From Shewanella gaetbuli (GTDB lineage: Bacteria; Pseudomonadota; Gammaproteobacteria; Enterobacterales; Shewanellaceae): DNA of 64,000 nt. The translations under genes were made by a program, and so were the position numbers. Under the pieces are notes generated by a model. The model was not told the DNA's origin. It was given only the letters and a program-made list of their open reading frames with translations, and did not search any database. Below are positions 1 through 11,294 of the stretch, piece by piece. Position 1 is the first letter of the stretch. Every line of letters begins with the position of its first letter. Where the stretch lies: NCBI RefSeq assembly GCF_023284065.1, contig NZ_JAKIKP010000009.1:62001-126000 (forward strand). The letters are read 5' to 3'.

Positions 1-27
1 TCATTGACGGATAAGCTGTTTTTTCTG

Positions 28-1851
28 ATGACATTACAATCGCCGCAGACACCTCAACAAGATTTACTTGCCAGCCAGTTACAGCAAGTGTTTGGATATC
101 GTGATTTTCGCGAGGGTCAACGAGAGGTTATTGAGCAAGCATTGGCAGGGCAAGACACCTTGGTGATCATGCCGACTGGTGGTGGTAAAAGTATGTGTTA
201 TCAGCTCCCTGCTTTACTTATGTCAGGGGTAACCATTGTTGTTTCGCCGTTAATTTCTTTAATGAAAGATCAGGTCGACAGCTTAAAACAAAGTGGTGTT
301 AATGCTGCTTATCTAAACTCGTCTTTACCCCGTGAAGAAAGCGCTGCTATTTTACGCCAACTGCATCAAGGCTTGATCAAGCTGTTATATGTGTCGCCTG
401 AAAGGTTACTTAGAGCTGATTTTATTGAACGCATGCACGAACTGCCTATTGGCTTATTTGCCGTAGATGAAGCGCATTGTATTAGCCAGTGGGGGCATGA
501 TTTTCGCCCAGAATATGCAGCATTAGGGATGTTAAAACAGCAATTTCCGCATATTCCATTAATGGCACTGACCGCGACAGCTGATCAAGCCACTCGGCAA
601 AGCATTTGTGAGCGATTAAATATTACACCATATGTTTTATTATCCAGTTTTGACCGCCCAAATATTCGCTATACCGTTGCGGAAAAATTGAATGCCGCGA
701 ATCAGTTACGTCAATATTTACAATTGCAAAATGGCACCAGTGGCATTATTTATTGCAGCAGTCGCCGCAGGGTAGATGAAGTTGCTGAAAGGCTAAGATT
801 ACAGGGTTTTAATGCCCAAGCTTATCATGCTGGTATGAGCCAAGAAGACCGAGCCGATATTCAAGACAAATTTCTTAAAGATCGGGTAGACATTGTGGTG
901 GCCACAGTGGCTTTTGGTATGGGAATTAATAAATCGAATGTACGCTTTGTGGTGCATTATGATATCCCTAAAAGCATAGAGGCTTATTACCAAGAAACCG
1001 GTCGAGCAGGCCGAGACGGTCTAGATGCCGAAGCATATATGTTGTTTGACCCCGCCGATATTGGTCGGGTGCGGCATTTAATTGAGCAGTCTGAACCAGG
1101 GCCACAACAACAAGTTGAGTTTCATAAATTACATACCATGGCAGCCTTTGCCGAGGCACAAACGTGTCGTCGCCAAGTGTTACTGCATTATTTTGACGAA
1201 AGTGCCTCTGAGCCTTGTGGTAACTGTGATATATGCCTAGACCCGCCTAAGCGCTATAACGGCACAGAGGATGCTCAAAAGGTTTTATCTTGTGTTTATC
1301 GGCTACAACAACGTTTTGGTATGCATCATGTTATTGACGTGTTGAGAGGCTCTAAAGCCGCCAATGTTGTTGATAGAGGCCATGATAAATTATCAACATG
1401 GGGCATAGGTGCCGATAAATCAGCTGAATATTGGCTCAGTGTACTCAGGCAACTAATCCACTTAGGGTTAGCAAGCCAAGATATTACCCGTGGTTCGAGT
1501 ATTCGCTTAAACCCATCTGCAAGACCTATTCTTAAAGCAGAAATGGCATTAATGCTTGCTGAGCCAAGAATTAAGTTACTTGATGTCAAACGTAAAAGTA
1601 GTTCTCGTGTGGTGCAACAGTACGATAGAAAGCTGTTTGCTAGGCTGAAACTACTTAGGCGTGAACTTGCAGAAGAGCATGATATTCCACCTTATTTAGT
1701 CTTTAATGATGCAACACTTGCCGAAATGTCAGCCATGCTGCCCACTAGCCCCGGAGAAATGTTAGCGGTAAATGGCGTAGGCCAAATTAAGCTAGACCGA
1801 TTTGGTGGTGAATTTTTAGATGAAATTAGTGATTACCTCGCCAAAGGCTAA
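28..1851 (+). CDS. recQ: ATP-dependent DNA helicase RecQ
   Basis: A 3'-5' superfamily 2 DNA helicase of recombination and replication-fork repair, 607 residues from the ATG at 28. The order of parts is as in E. coli RecQ. Walker A (MPTGGGKSMC) lies near residue 50 and a DEAH box in VDEAHCISQWGHDFRPEY follows. Helicase motif VI is seen as QETGRAGRDG. The zinc-binding cysteines of the RQC domain appear in CRRQVLLHYF and CGNCDIC, and a C-terminal HRDC domain closes the protein. The frame stays open upstream to a TTG at 4, but the first eight residues there do not resemble RecQ, so the ATG at 28 is preferred. The 3' end converges on the next gene with a 4-base overlap. Identification is secure; only the start is uncertain, because little upstream sequence is present. 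Confidence 0.95.
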   Translation: MTLQSPQTPQQDLLASQLQQVFGYRDFREGQREVIEQALAGQDTLVIMPTGGGKSMCYQLPALLMSGVTIVVSPLISLMKDQVDSLKQSGVNAAYLNSSLPREESAAILRQLHQGLIKLLYVSPERLLRADFIERMHELPIGLFAVDEAHCISQWGHDFRPEYAALGMLKQQFPHIPLMALTATADQATRQSICERLNITPYVLLSSFDRPNIRYTVAEKLNAANQLRQYLQLQNGTSGIIYCSSRRRVDEVAERLRLQGFNAQAYHAGMSQEDRADIQDKFLKDRVDIVVATVAFGMGINKSNVRFVVHYDIPKSIEAYYQETGRAGRDGLDAEAYMLFDPADIGRVRHLIEQSEPGPQQQVEFHKLHTMAAFAEAQTCRRQVLLHYFDESASEPCGNCDICLDPPKRYNGTEDAQKVLSCVYRLQQRFGMHHVIDVLRGSKAANVVDRGHDKLSTWGIGADKSAEYWLSVLRQLIHLGLASQDITRGSSIRLNPSARPILKAEMALMLAEPRIKLLDVKRKSSSRVVQQYDRKLFARLKLLRRELAEEHDIPPYLVFNDATLAEMSAMLPTSPGEMLAVNGVGQIKLDRFGGEFLDEISDYLAKG

Positions 1852-3656
1852 CTGGATCTATTTTTTTGCTTTTGATAGTGGGTCAAAATATTTAATTCAG
1901 CGCGTTTCACTAATGATTGTAAGTTATCGGGTTGCTGTAAAGTTGCTACACCAAAATTTAACGGTGTATTTTGGTAACTTTTAATAATATCGCTTAATTG
2001 CTCCAATACTTTCTTAGCGCCGTTTTCTGTTGCGAATGGCAATATAATCGCCATTTTTCCAGTGTCCAGACGCCAAATGTGATCTTGTTCACGTAAGGAT
2101 TTTTGTATTTTTGTTTGCATCAATCCTAAATCAACTGTGCGAATATGACGAGTATTGAGCAATAGGAGTGTTAAAGGATATTGGCTGTATTTTGCTTGTG
2201 TTAATGCCGCCTCAATTTGCATCATCGGATCAGTCATATCTGCGATGGTACTTTCCAGCTTGGGTTTGCGGTTAATAAAAACCATGTACGACGCTAATAA
2301 AGCCAGTACCCCGACACTCAGCAAAGCAATATTTTGCGCTTTGTAAGATAGCGTATCTTTTTCAACTGAGTGCTGATTAGTGTTTGGTGCTGAACGGCTA
2401 GCATTAAAAAAAGCAAGTTGAGCATCGGCCATCATTTCATGTGCTTTTTGGCTTGCATCAAACTTTAACGTTTGCTGCCGAAATGCTTGTTCATAGTTGT
2501 TATTTTGCACATAAAAATCACTGAGTACCTGATGAAAGTCGACTAAGTCATGATACTGTCGCTCAAGATTCGCCTTGGTGATAATGCTATTCATTAACGC
2601 AAACGCTTGATCTTGTTTATTTTGTTTAAAATAAATCATTGCCAAGGTACGGTTTGCACGCATTAAGTTGGTATTCTCGTCAATACTGCTAAAGTGATTA
2701 ATGCTTTTGGTAATGGCTTGTAGTGCTTTATCTAAATGCCCTAAATGCATCTCAATAAACGCTTCTTGAGCGTTAAAGTGAGCAACATACAGTAAATTAT
2801 GGGTTTCTATTTCAATTTCTTGAGACTTTCTTAAATATTGTTCTGCAGCCTCAAGGTCGCCTAAGGTTAAAGATATTCTTGCCAAGAAATGGGCGATCAT
2901 TACCCCTACAGTACCATTAGACTGTGAGTCATCTTCTGCCTTTTTGGCATACTCAAATGCGCTGGCAGTATTGCCTGAAGAATACATTAAGTTACTGGTT
3001 ATTAGGTTTAAATAGGATTTTGGTGCTAAAAACCAGGAGGAAGGCTGTGCTTTGGCGGTAGGGTACAATGCCGTTGCTAGGCGCATCCCCTCAGCAGCTT
3101 GGGTAAAATGGCCTAAATCACTATCTCTTATGGCCTTAGTCATCAATGCCAATAACAGGGCTTGGGGTTGGTCATATTGTTGTGCTAATTGAATCGCTTC
3201 TTCGTTGGCGAAGTGGCTTAATAATGACTGTCCCTTCTGCTGTAATGCTCTGGCTTCACATTCTACAAAATAGGCTTTGGCATGGTCCAACTGCAATTTT
3301 ACGGCTTGTTGAGCTCCTTGTTTTGCAATCGATAACGCTGAATCAACATCACCAAGATTAATGTTATTGAGACAACTTATGAATGATAATTGCAACCTAT
3401 AACTATCAGACAATGGATTGTTCACATGTGCTGATTCAAGTTGTTCAATGAGTTGTTGTGCACTTTTAGCATATTGTGGCGATAACCAAGCAATAAAACT
3501 GAGCTTTTCAGCAAGGGTTTTAGCTTGGTAAACCTCTTCAGGTAGCGTAAAACGCTCTGTGTAGGCGTGAACTTTGCTAGTGAGACTAATATTGATTATC
3601 CCAAAAAATAACGCTAATACTGGATAAGCATATCGACCATATCGCAACAAGTTCAT
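1848..3656 (-). CDS. TPR-containing membrane protein with degenerate GGDEF-like C-terminus
   Basis: 602 residues. An N-terminal hydrophobic segment (about residues 8-31) looks like a signal peptide or anchor. A long helical region (about 35-430) with TPR-like repeats follows. A second membrane span (about 455-475, ALLSVGVLALLASYMVF) comes next, then a C-terminal region of about 100 residues that resembles a diguanylate cyclase fold (PLTLLLLNTRHI, REQDHIWRLDTGKMAIILP). No GGDEF/GGEEF signature is visible where the active site would be, so c-di-GMP synthesis is unlikely; an inactive sensor or scaffold is more plausible. The layout (periplasmic TPR, one TM, cytoplasmic output domain) is that of many gammaproteobacterial TPR-GGDEF sensors. 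It converges on recQ, overlapping its stop by 4 bases. The function is unknown. Confidence 0.7.
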   Translation of the reverse strand: MNLLRYGRYAYPVLALFFGIINISLTSKVHAYTERFTLPEEVYQAKTLAEKLSFIAWLSPQYAKSAQQLIEQLESAHVNNPLSDSYRLQLSFISCLNNINLGDVDSALSIAKQGAQQAVKLQLDHAKAYFVECEARALQQKGQSLLSHFANEEAIQLAQQYDQPQALLLALMTKAIRDSDLGHFTQAAEGMRLATALYPTAKAQPSSWFLAPKSYLNLITSNLMYSSGNTASAFEYAKKAEDDSQSNGTVGVMIAHFLARISLTLGDLEAAEQYLRKSQEIEIETHNLLYVAHFNAQEAFIEMHLGHLDKALQAITKSINHFSSIDENTNLMRANRTLAMIYFKQNKQDQAFALMNSIITKANLERQYHDLVDFHQVLSDFYVQNNNYEQAFRQQTLKFDASQKAHEMMADAQLAFFNASRSAPNTNQHSVEKDTLSYKAQNIALLSVGVLALLASYMVFINRKPKLESTIADMTDPMMQIEAALTQAKYSQYPLTLLLLNTRHIRTVDLGLMQTKIQKSLREQDHIWRLDTGKMAIILPFATENGAKKVLEQLSDIIKSYQNTPLNFGVATLQQPDNLQSLVKRAELNILTHYQKQKNRSS

Positions 3657-3859
3657 GACGTCCTATATAAGTATCTGAAATAAAAAACATACATTTTGAG
3701 TATACCGATGTTGCTTTGGTTTTGGCATTAAATAAATGTATCAATTATGATTGAGTTACCATCAGGTGTTGAGTTTTTACTCTACACCGACTGTCGAATA
3801 ATTTAAATGATTATTCATTATAATTAACCTGCATATTACTCAACTAGGTAAAAAGAGGG

Positions 3860-3889
3860 TTGACACTGAGGCGCTACCAAGGTAATTAT
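3860..3889 (+). promoter_or_regulatory. Probable promoter of the leu operon
   Basis: A consensus -35 hexamer TTGACA lies at 3860-3865. About 18 bases later is AATTAT at 3884-3889, a weak -10 (4 of 6). It sits about 55 bases before the leuL start, the right place for a leader transcript. Prediction from sequence only. Confidence 0.45.
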
Positions 3890-3942
3890 TAACCACAGAC
3901 AAGTTTGATACTTTCAAATATAAGAATAGATATTTAAAAATA

Positions 3943-4026
3943 ATGAATAGAATTTATGTACTACTAGGCCTCCTTCTCCTCATTCGCAATTTTTGCGCGG
4001 AGCCTGTTGTGCTACACATGAAATAA
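3943..4026 (+). CDS. leuL: leu operon leader peptide LeuL
   Basis: A 27-codon ORF: ATG at 3943, stop TAA at 4024-4026. Residues 7-13 read LLGLLLL, six leucines in seven codons (CTA CTA GGC CTC CTT CTC CTC), just before a G+C-rich segment and an intrinsic terminator. This is the classic arrangement of the enterobacterial leuL attenuator. Ribosome stalling at the Leu run when charged tRNA-Leu is scarce would favour an antiterminator and allow leuABCD transcription; easy translation would let the terminator form. The leader lies 121 bases upstream of leuA. The peptide itself has no other expected function. Confidence is high because leucine run, terminator and downstream operon all agree. Confidence 0.9.
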   Translation: MNRIYVLLGLLLLIRNFCAEPVVLHMK

Positions 4027-4042
4027 TATTTTCATCAGTCAC

Positions 4043-4075
4043 AAACCCCGCGCACTATGTCGCGGGGTTTTTTGT
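4043..4075 (+). terminator. Leucine attenuator terminator
   Basis: A 10-bp perfect stem AAACCCCGCG (4043-4052) pairs with CGCGGGGTTT (4061-4070) around an 8-base loop, and is followed by a T-rich run (TTTTTTGTTT from 4068). It starts 17 bases after the leuL stop and ends about 75 bases before leuA, so it is the attenuator terminator rather than the end of an upstream transcript. Confidence 0.9.
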
Positions 4076-4147
4076 TTATATGCATTAAAGAATTGTTTCT
4101 AATGCTAATTTGGTTGAAAAACCAACAGTAATAATGGAGTTAAGTCA

Positions 4148-6807
<2,660 letters not shown>

Positions 6808-6810
6808 GCA

Positions 6811-8214
6811 ATGTCAGCAAAAACCTTATATGAAAAAGTATGGGATGCCCATGTCGTTGCTAGTCCAGAAGGTGAAGCGCCGATAATTTATGTGGATCGT
6901 CATTTAGTGCATGAGGTGACCTCTCCTCAAGCCTTTAGTGGTTTAAAAGTGGCGGGGCGTCAATTACGTGCGCCGCAAAAAACCTTTGCGACCATGGATC
7001 ATAATACTTCGACTAAAAGCGCTAGCTTAGATGCTCTTAGCCCAATGGCGCGAATTCAGGTAGAAACCCTAGCGCAAAACTGTAAAGATTTTGGCGTGCG
7101 TTTATATGATATTCATCACCCAAATCAAGGTATTGTGCATGTAATGGGGCCTGAGTTAGGCATTACATTACCGGGTGCGGTGATTGTATGTGGTGACTCG
7201 CATACAGCTACCCACGGTGCGTTTGGCGCGTTAGCATTTGGTATTGGTACCTCAGAAGTTGAGCATGTATTGGCAACCCAAACCTTGCGCCAGTTGAAAG
7301 CCAAAACCATGAAAGTTGAAGTTCGTGGACAGGTTACCGACGGCGTTACCGCTAAAGACATCGTATTGGCCATTATTGGTAAGTTAGGTATGGATGGTGG
7401 CACAGGCTATGTAGTTGAATTTTGTGGTGAGGCCATTGAGGCTTTATCAATGGAAGGCCGCATGACTTTATGTAATATGGCCATTGAAATGGGGGCTAAA
7501 GCCGGTATGGTTGCCCCTGATCAAACCACATTTGAGTACTTAAAAGGTCGTGAGTTTGCGCCTAAAGACGGTGATTGGGAGCAAGCGGTAGACGCTTGGT
7601 CACAGCTTAAAACTGATGCGGGAGCGCAATTTGACGCTGAAGTTGTGTTAGAAGCTAAAGACATTGCGCCGCAGTTAACGTGGGGGACTAACCCCGGTCA
7701 AGTGGTCGCCATTGATGCTGAAGTGCCTCATCCAGAAAATGAGCCAAACGCCACTGAGCGCAATAGCATGATTAAGGCTCTTGAGTATATTGGCCTGCAA
7801 TCTGGCACCAAAATGACCGATATTAGTATTAATAAAGTGTTTATTGGCTCTTGTACTAATTCACGCATAGAAGATTTACGCTCAGCCGCTGCGCAAGCTA
7901 AAAACCGCAAAGTGGCCGAGGGGGTTACTGCCATTGTGGTTCCGGGGTCAGGCCAAGTTAAGCTGCAAGCAGAAGCAGAAGGGTTAGATAAAATCTTCAT
8001 TGATGCTGGCTTTGAATGGCGTTTACCAGGGTGCTCAATGTGTTTAGCCATGAACGATGACCGTTTAGAGGCGGGTGATCGCTGTGCCTCAACCAGTAAT
8101 CGTAACTTTGAAGGCCGCCAAGGTCGTGGTAGTCGCACTCACTTAGTGAGTCCCGCAATGGCCGCCGCCGCTGCTATAGCGGGTCACTTTGTTGATATTC
8201 GTAAACCGTACTAG
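6811..8214 (+). CDS. leuC: 3-isopropylmalate dehydratase large subunit
   Basis: Large subunit of isopropylmalate isomerase, an aconitase-family [4Fe-4S] enzyme that works with LeuD to convert 2- to 3-isopropylmalate. 467 residues, the expected size. Cluster ligands are visible as [12 protein letters not shown] and, further on, [11 protein letters not shown] (the Cys-x-x-Cys pair). The DHNTST and [20 protein letters not shown] blocks of the active site are intact, as is the C-terminal [18 protein letters not shown] segment. It lies 3 bases after leuB and 19 bases before leuD, as part of the operon. Confidence 0.97.
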   Translation: MSAKTLYEKVWDAHVVASPEGEAPIIYVDRHLVHEVTSPQAFSGLKVAGRQLRAPQKTFATMDHNTSTKSASLDALSPMARIQVETLAQNCKDFGVRLYDIHHPNQGIVHVMGPELGITLPGAVIVCGDSHTATHGAFGALAFGIGTSEVEHVLATQTLRQLKAKTMKVEVRGQVTDGVTAKDIVLAIIGKLGMDGGTGYVVEFCGEAIEALSMEGRMTLCNMAIEMGAKAGMVAPDQTTFEYLKGREFAPKDGDWEQAVDAWSQLKTDAGAQFDAEVVLEAKDIAPQLTWGTNPGQVVAIDAEVPHPENEPNATERNSMIKALEYIGLQSGTKMTDISINKVFIGSCTNSRIEDLRSAAAQAKNRKVAEGVTAIVVPGSGQVKLQAEAEGLDKIFIDAGFEWRLPGCSMCLAMNDDRLEAGDRCASTSNRNFEGRQGRGSRTHLVSPAMAAAAAIAGHFVDIRKPY

Positions 8215-8233
8215 ACCAAGATAGGAGATAAAC

Positions 8234-8839
8234 ATGCAAGCATTTACTGCTCATACGGGTTTAGCGGTTGCGATTGATAGCGCTAATATTGATACAGACC
8301 AAATTATTCCTAAGCAATTTTTGTCAAAAGTGACTCGCGATGGTTTTGGGGTGCATTTATTTCATGACTGGCGTTATTTAGATGATGCAGGTGATAAGCC
8401 CAATCCTGAGTTTGAATTAAACTTACCGCGTTATAAGGGTGCATCAATATTACTGGCACAAGAAAACTTTGGCTGTGGTTCAAGCCGAGAGCATGCGCCT
8501 TGGGCATTAGCTGATTTTGGTTTACGGGTCATTATTGCCCCAACCTTTGCGGATATTTTTTACGGTAATTCAATCAATAACGGTTTATTGCCGGTGAAGC
8601 TGCCTGCTGAACAGGTACAACAGTTGATGGATGAAGTAGCGGCCAAAGAAGGGGCGCAAATTACCGTTGATTTACAAGCATTAACTGTAACATCACCTCA
8701 AGGTTCGGTATTTAGTTTTAGCTTAGCTGAATCAGCAAGACACAAGTTGTTAAACGGGCTTGATGCCATTGGGTTAACCTTGTCTTTTGATGAGCAAATT
8801 AGTCAATACGAAGCCAATATTCCCGCTTGGTATGCATAA
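8234..8839 (+). CDS. leuD: 3-isopropylmalate dehydratase small subunit
   Basis: Small (swivel-domain) subunit of isopropylmalate isomerase, partner of LeuC. 201 residues, typical. The diagnostic segment [19 protein letters not shown] lies near residues 75-93. A ribosome site AGGAGA sits about 7 bases before the ATG. It is the last gene of leuABCD. Its stop codon is followed after one base by the inverted-repeat end of a MITE-like element, so the element separates leuD from the operon terminator about 270 bases downstream. Confidence 0.97.
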   Translation: MQAFTAHTGLAVAIDSANIDTDQIIPKQFLSKVTRDGFGVHLFHDWRYLDDAGDKPNPEFELNLPRYKGASILLAQENFGCGSSREHAPWALADFGLRVIIAPTFADIFYGNSINNGLLPVKLPAEQVQQLMDEVAAKEGAQITVDLQALTVTSPQGSVFSFSLAESARHKLLNGLDAIGLTLSFDEQISQYEANIPAWYA

Positions 8840-8840
8840 C

Positions 8841-9086
8841 TAACCTGAGCTGCGCATAACAACTTGCTTTCTAGAGGCTATTTTTACTGATAACTGCGTT
8901 AAATTTGTTTGCAATACGACCCCATGGATGGGGGAGGTAGAGCGACGTTGGAACCAAAGCCGAGGCCAGCTATTGACGCACAAATTTGCCTTGTTCTAAG
9001 CAAAAATACCTCTCTAGAAATGTATTTGAAAGTAAAAATAATATGAATCAGAATATTAGCTAATCTCTTATACGCAGCTCAGGTTA
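8841..9086. mobile_element. MITE-like element with 20-bp terminal inverted repeats
   Basis: 246 bp bounded by TAACCTGAGCTGCGCATAAC (8841-8860) and, inverted, TAACCTGAGCTGCGTATAAG (9067-9086): 18 of 20 bases match. A second inverted pair lies inside (TTTCTAGAG at 8868-8876 against CTCTAGAAA at 9012-9020), each followed inward by a similar A/T-rich stretch, so the whole element can fold on itself. The outermost bases are TA on both sides, which fits insertion at a TA with target duplication as in IS630/Tc1-type elements. A small palindrome CCCCATGGATGGGG sits near the middle (8920-8933). There is no ORF, so any transposition would need a transposase elsewhere. It starts one base after the leuD stop. 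Confidence 0.7.
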
Positions 9087-9106
9087 ACTAAAAACAGCTT
9101 AACCAT

Positions 9107-9137
9107 AAAAACCTTCTAGCAATAGAAGGTTTTTTTT
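9107..9137 (+). terminator. Intrinsic terminator of the leu operon
   Basis: The stem AAAACCTTCTA (9107-9117) pairs with TAGAAGGTTTT, around a short loop, and runs directly into a tract of eight T. It lies 268 bases after leuD, with the MITE-like element in between, which suggests that the element inserted between leuD and its original terminator. Confidence 0.8.
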
Positions 9138-9249
9138 CAAGTAAAAATAGTGTTGCCAGCTTGGTTGTGTTTTCGCGCGTTTAAAATTAAGGTAGTCAAT
9201 AACTTGCTTAGGTATAGAGTGTGTTATTAGGCCACGTTAGGTTAAAATA

Positions 9250-9711
9250 ATGGATAAAAAAGATGTAAAGCTACTGGCAATTTTGCAGCAACAAGGGCGT
9301 ATTTCTATTGCGGACTTGGCTAATAAGGTCAATATGTCAGATACCCCCTGTTTACGCCGCGTCAAAAAACTAGAGCAAGACCAGATTATTCTGGGATACC
9401 AAGCGCAGTTAGATCCCCAAAAGCTGGGTTTAAAAGTCAGTGCATATTTATATATTAGATTAAATGATTGCTCGTTTGAGCAAACAGAAGCGTTTGAGTC
9501 TGAGGTGGCTAAAGTCGCTAATGTGATGGAATGCGTGTCTGTGTCGGGTGACTATGATTATATGCTAAAAGTGATGGTTGAAGATTTAGCCGCTCTGGAT
9601 ATGCTAATCAAAAAGCAGCTGAAAAGTTTGCCTATGGTGTTTCAGGTTAATGCTAATGTTGTCCTTAAATCAGCATTTACTCGCCCACATTTACCCATTG
9701 AATCTTGTTGA
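9250..9711 (+). CDS. AsnC/Lrp-family transcriptional regulator
   Basis: 153 residues. The N-terminal part carries a helix-turn-helix of the AsnC type (KLLAILQQQGRISIADLANKVNMSDTPCLRRVKKLEQDQII, about residues 7-47). The C-terminal part is a RAM/ACT-like ligand-binding domain (VSVSGDYDYMLKVMVEDLAALDMLIKKQL). Members usually bind DNA as dimers or octamers and respond to amino acids. It is shorter than, and clearly distinct from, global Lrp, and is probably one of the local paralogues. It lies downstream of leuABCD on the same strand but behind a terminator and a 110-bp gap, so it is likely a separate transcript. A role in amino-acid control is inferred from the family only; its target genes and ligand cannot be read from the sequence. 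Confidence 0.88.
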   Translation: MDKKDVKLLAILQQQGRISIADLANKVNMSDTPCLRRVKKLEQDQIILGYQAQLDPQKLGLKVSAYLYIRLNDCSFEQTEAFESEVAKVANVMECVSVSGDYDYMLKVMVEDLAALDMLIKKQLKSLPMVFQVNANVVLKSAFTRPHLPIESC

Positions 9712-9715
9712 AAAT

Positions 9716-9746
9716 AAAAAACCGCCAATAGGCGGCTTTTTGTTTT
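9716..9746 (+). terminator. Intrinsic terminator after the AsnC/Lrp-type gene
   Basis: The short G+C stem CCGCC (9722-9726) pairs with GGCGG (9731-9735) around AATA. A-rich sequence precedes it and CTTTTTGTTTT follows. It starts about 10 bases after the stop codon. Confidence 0.8.
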
Positions 9747-10587
9747 CAGCCCCTAAACCACGTACTTCACTAGGTGATTACCATCAATAAGGCTTTGCCT
9801 GAATATCCACTCATGTTATTTGAACTCTGACTTTCCAAACTCCGTTTGGATTAACATCGCAGGATTCCATCCTGCACCGGCCAAAAGGGTATCAACAGCA
9901 ATACCCTCTATACTCTTTATTAAAGAAATTGGCCCTGCCGCCCCTGACGAAAAATGCTGAAAAGCGCATAATTTTCGATGGGGATCGATCCAGCTTTAAA
10001 CTTCGTTGGTATCTGCCTTCGGTCATTGTCGAAAAGCTCTACCGCTTCCGATAGGTATCTGAAGTAAATGGATTTACAAATGTCACGGTGGCAGGGATGC
10101 CAAGGAGTGACCGTGGCCTAACGTAAGCTAACTTGGCATCCCTGCCAAGCTCACGAACTTTTCTCGATGCCCTCAATTCACATTGAATCTGAAAGTTTTT
10201 ACGTCTAATTAGATGTAAATAAGGTCAAATCGAAGAGGCGAAAATTTCAGGTGTAAGCGCGGCGGTGACTACTGACCACCATGGATGGTGGGAATGTCAA
10301 AATTTGTCTGGAACAAATTTGACCATGACATGGCGAAGTTTCACGGTGTGAAACGCTTTGAGCGAGAGGCATGGATGCCGAACTGGCTGTTTAACATGGA
10401 TGTTATTCGTCATGGCCGAGCTTTTAGGGACGAACTTGCAGCGTGTCACGGTCGTGCTTGCACGATAGCCTGCGGCAGGCAATTGATTAGATTGAAGTTA
10501 TGGACTTTTGGTCAAACTTGACTGTTCAAGCGAAGACTTGTTCACGTTACAGTAGACAACGCCCCCTTTTAGAGGGCTAAATTAAAG
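9747..10587. repeat. Non-coding tract rich in short perfect palindromes
   Basis: About 840 bp without a convincing gene. It contains many perfect palindromes with 1-5 base centres: 9834-9850 (7+3+7), 9859-9875 (7+3+7), 10064-10077 (6+2+6), 10276-10291 (7+2+7), 10300-10320 (8+5+8), 10338-10354 (7+3+7), 10368-10379 (5+2+5), 10393-10404 (5+2+5), 10452-10465 (6+2+6) and 10468-10480 (6+1+6). A larger 16-bp perfect inverted repeat pairs 10089-10104 with 10132-10147. Four of the palindromes share the centre AT-GG-AT, which also occurs in the middle of the MITE-like element at 8920-8933. This may be a composite of interspersed repeats or a decayed mobile element. A 78-codon ORF at 10285-10521 is made almost entirely of these palindromes and was not called. 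Confidence 0.6.
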
Positions 10588-10607
10588 CCACCTTCTTCAG
10601 AAGGTGG
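10588..10607 (-). terminator. Hairpin downstream of the DUF2959 gene, probable terminator
   Basis: The palindrome CCACCTTCT-TC-AGAAGGTGG (9+2+9) lies 26 bases past the stop of the minus-strand gene at 10633. On the minus strand it is followed by a T-rich CTTTAATTT, which is weak as a U tract. The position suggests a terminator, but it could belong to the palindrome-rich tract next to it. Confidence 0.55.
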
Positions 10608-10632
10608 ATTCTTTACAAAAAAAGCAGGTGAA

Positions 10633-11283
10633 TTAACTACCAGATTCCATTGACTCAATAAACTTGTTCGATTCAGCAATCGACTTGTTCATTTCGTTAA
10701 TTAAGTTTGAAATATCAGTTTGTAAGCTTGAAAACTCCCCTTTAATGGCACCAACAGCTTGTGCATTTAGGTTATGTTTTAAGTACAGCATATTGTCTTT
10801 CATTGCCGTTAAAATAGGCGGCATTTTGGCTTCTGCGCGACGCATGCTTTTCACTAATGAATTATAAGAACGTTGGGTTTCTTTTAATTTATTGCTGCTG
10901 TTACGGCGCAAGCTGGCTTTGCTGATTTCATTAATCTCATCTTGCCACTCTTCAAAAAGTGCTTCTGCAACATCTTCAACTTTAGTGATGCGGCTACTGA
11001 CTTCATCAGCTGCCGATTGTGCTGATTCGTATTCATCTTTGGCTTTATTGTAAGCATCTTCTAAGTCGCCACCATCAAAGGCAAGCAAAGCTTGCATTTC
11101 TTCTAGGGCTGAGCTGAATTGCTCTTGGGCTTCTTCTTGGGACTCTTTAGCATCTTGTACACGGTCAACCATAATATCACGTTTATGGTAGCCCACTTTC
11201 TCCATGGCGCCGTAATAAGCACTTTGACAACCCACTAAGGCCAATGTGCCTGCTAGCAGTGTTGCAGTAATCCATTTTTGCAT
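10633..11283 (-). CDS. DUF2959 family lipoprotein
   Basis: 216 residues. It starts with a lipoprotein signal peptide ending in the lipobox LVGC (Cys near residue 19), so the mature protein is probably anchored in a membrane facing the periplasm. The rest is highly charged and helical (QDAKESQEEAQEQFSSALEEMQALL and further heptad-like stretches), giving a coiled-coil rod typical of the DUF2959 family, common in marine gammaproteobacteria. No enzymatic motif is visible and the family function is unknown to me. It is the second gene of a probable two-gene minus-strand unit, 11 bases after the small membrane protein gene upstream. Confidence 0.85.
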   Translation of the reverse strand: MQKWITATLLAGTLALVGCQSAYYGAMEKVGYHKRDIMVDRVQDAKESQEEAQEQFSSALEEMQALLAFDGGDLEDAYNKAKDEYESAQSAADEVSSRITKVEDVAEALFEEWQDEINEISKASLRRNSSNKLKETQRSYNSLVKSMRRAEAKMPPILTAMKDNMLYLKHNLNAQAVGAIKGEFSSLQTDISNLINEMNKSIAESNKFIESMESGS

Positions 11284-11294
11284 GGGGTTTTCTC

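Noticed and set aside
4-27. Upstream TTG start for recQ
   Set aside because: The eight extra residues do not match the family and no ribosome site is visible; the ATG at 28 is preferred.
9834-9850. CAAAC-TCC-GTTTG, which also fits the PsrA motif
   Set aside because: It lies within the palindrome-rich tract, far from any promoter or fatty-acid gene, so it is better explained as part of that tract.
10285-10521. 78-codon ORF on the plus strand
   Set aside because: It is made almost entirely of short palindromes, has no protein similarity I recognise, and no ribosome site.
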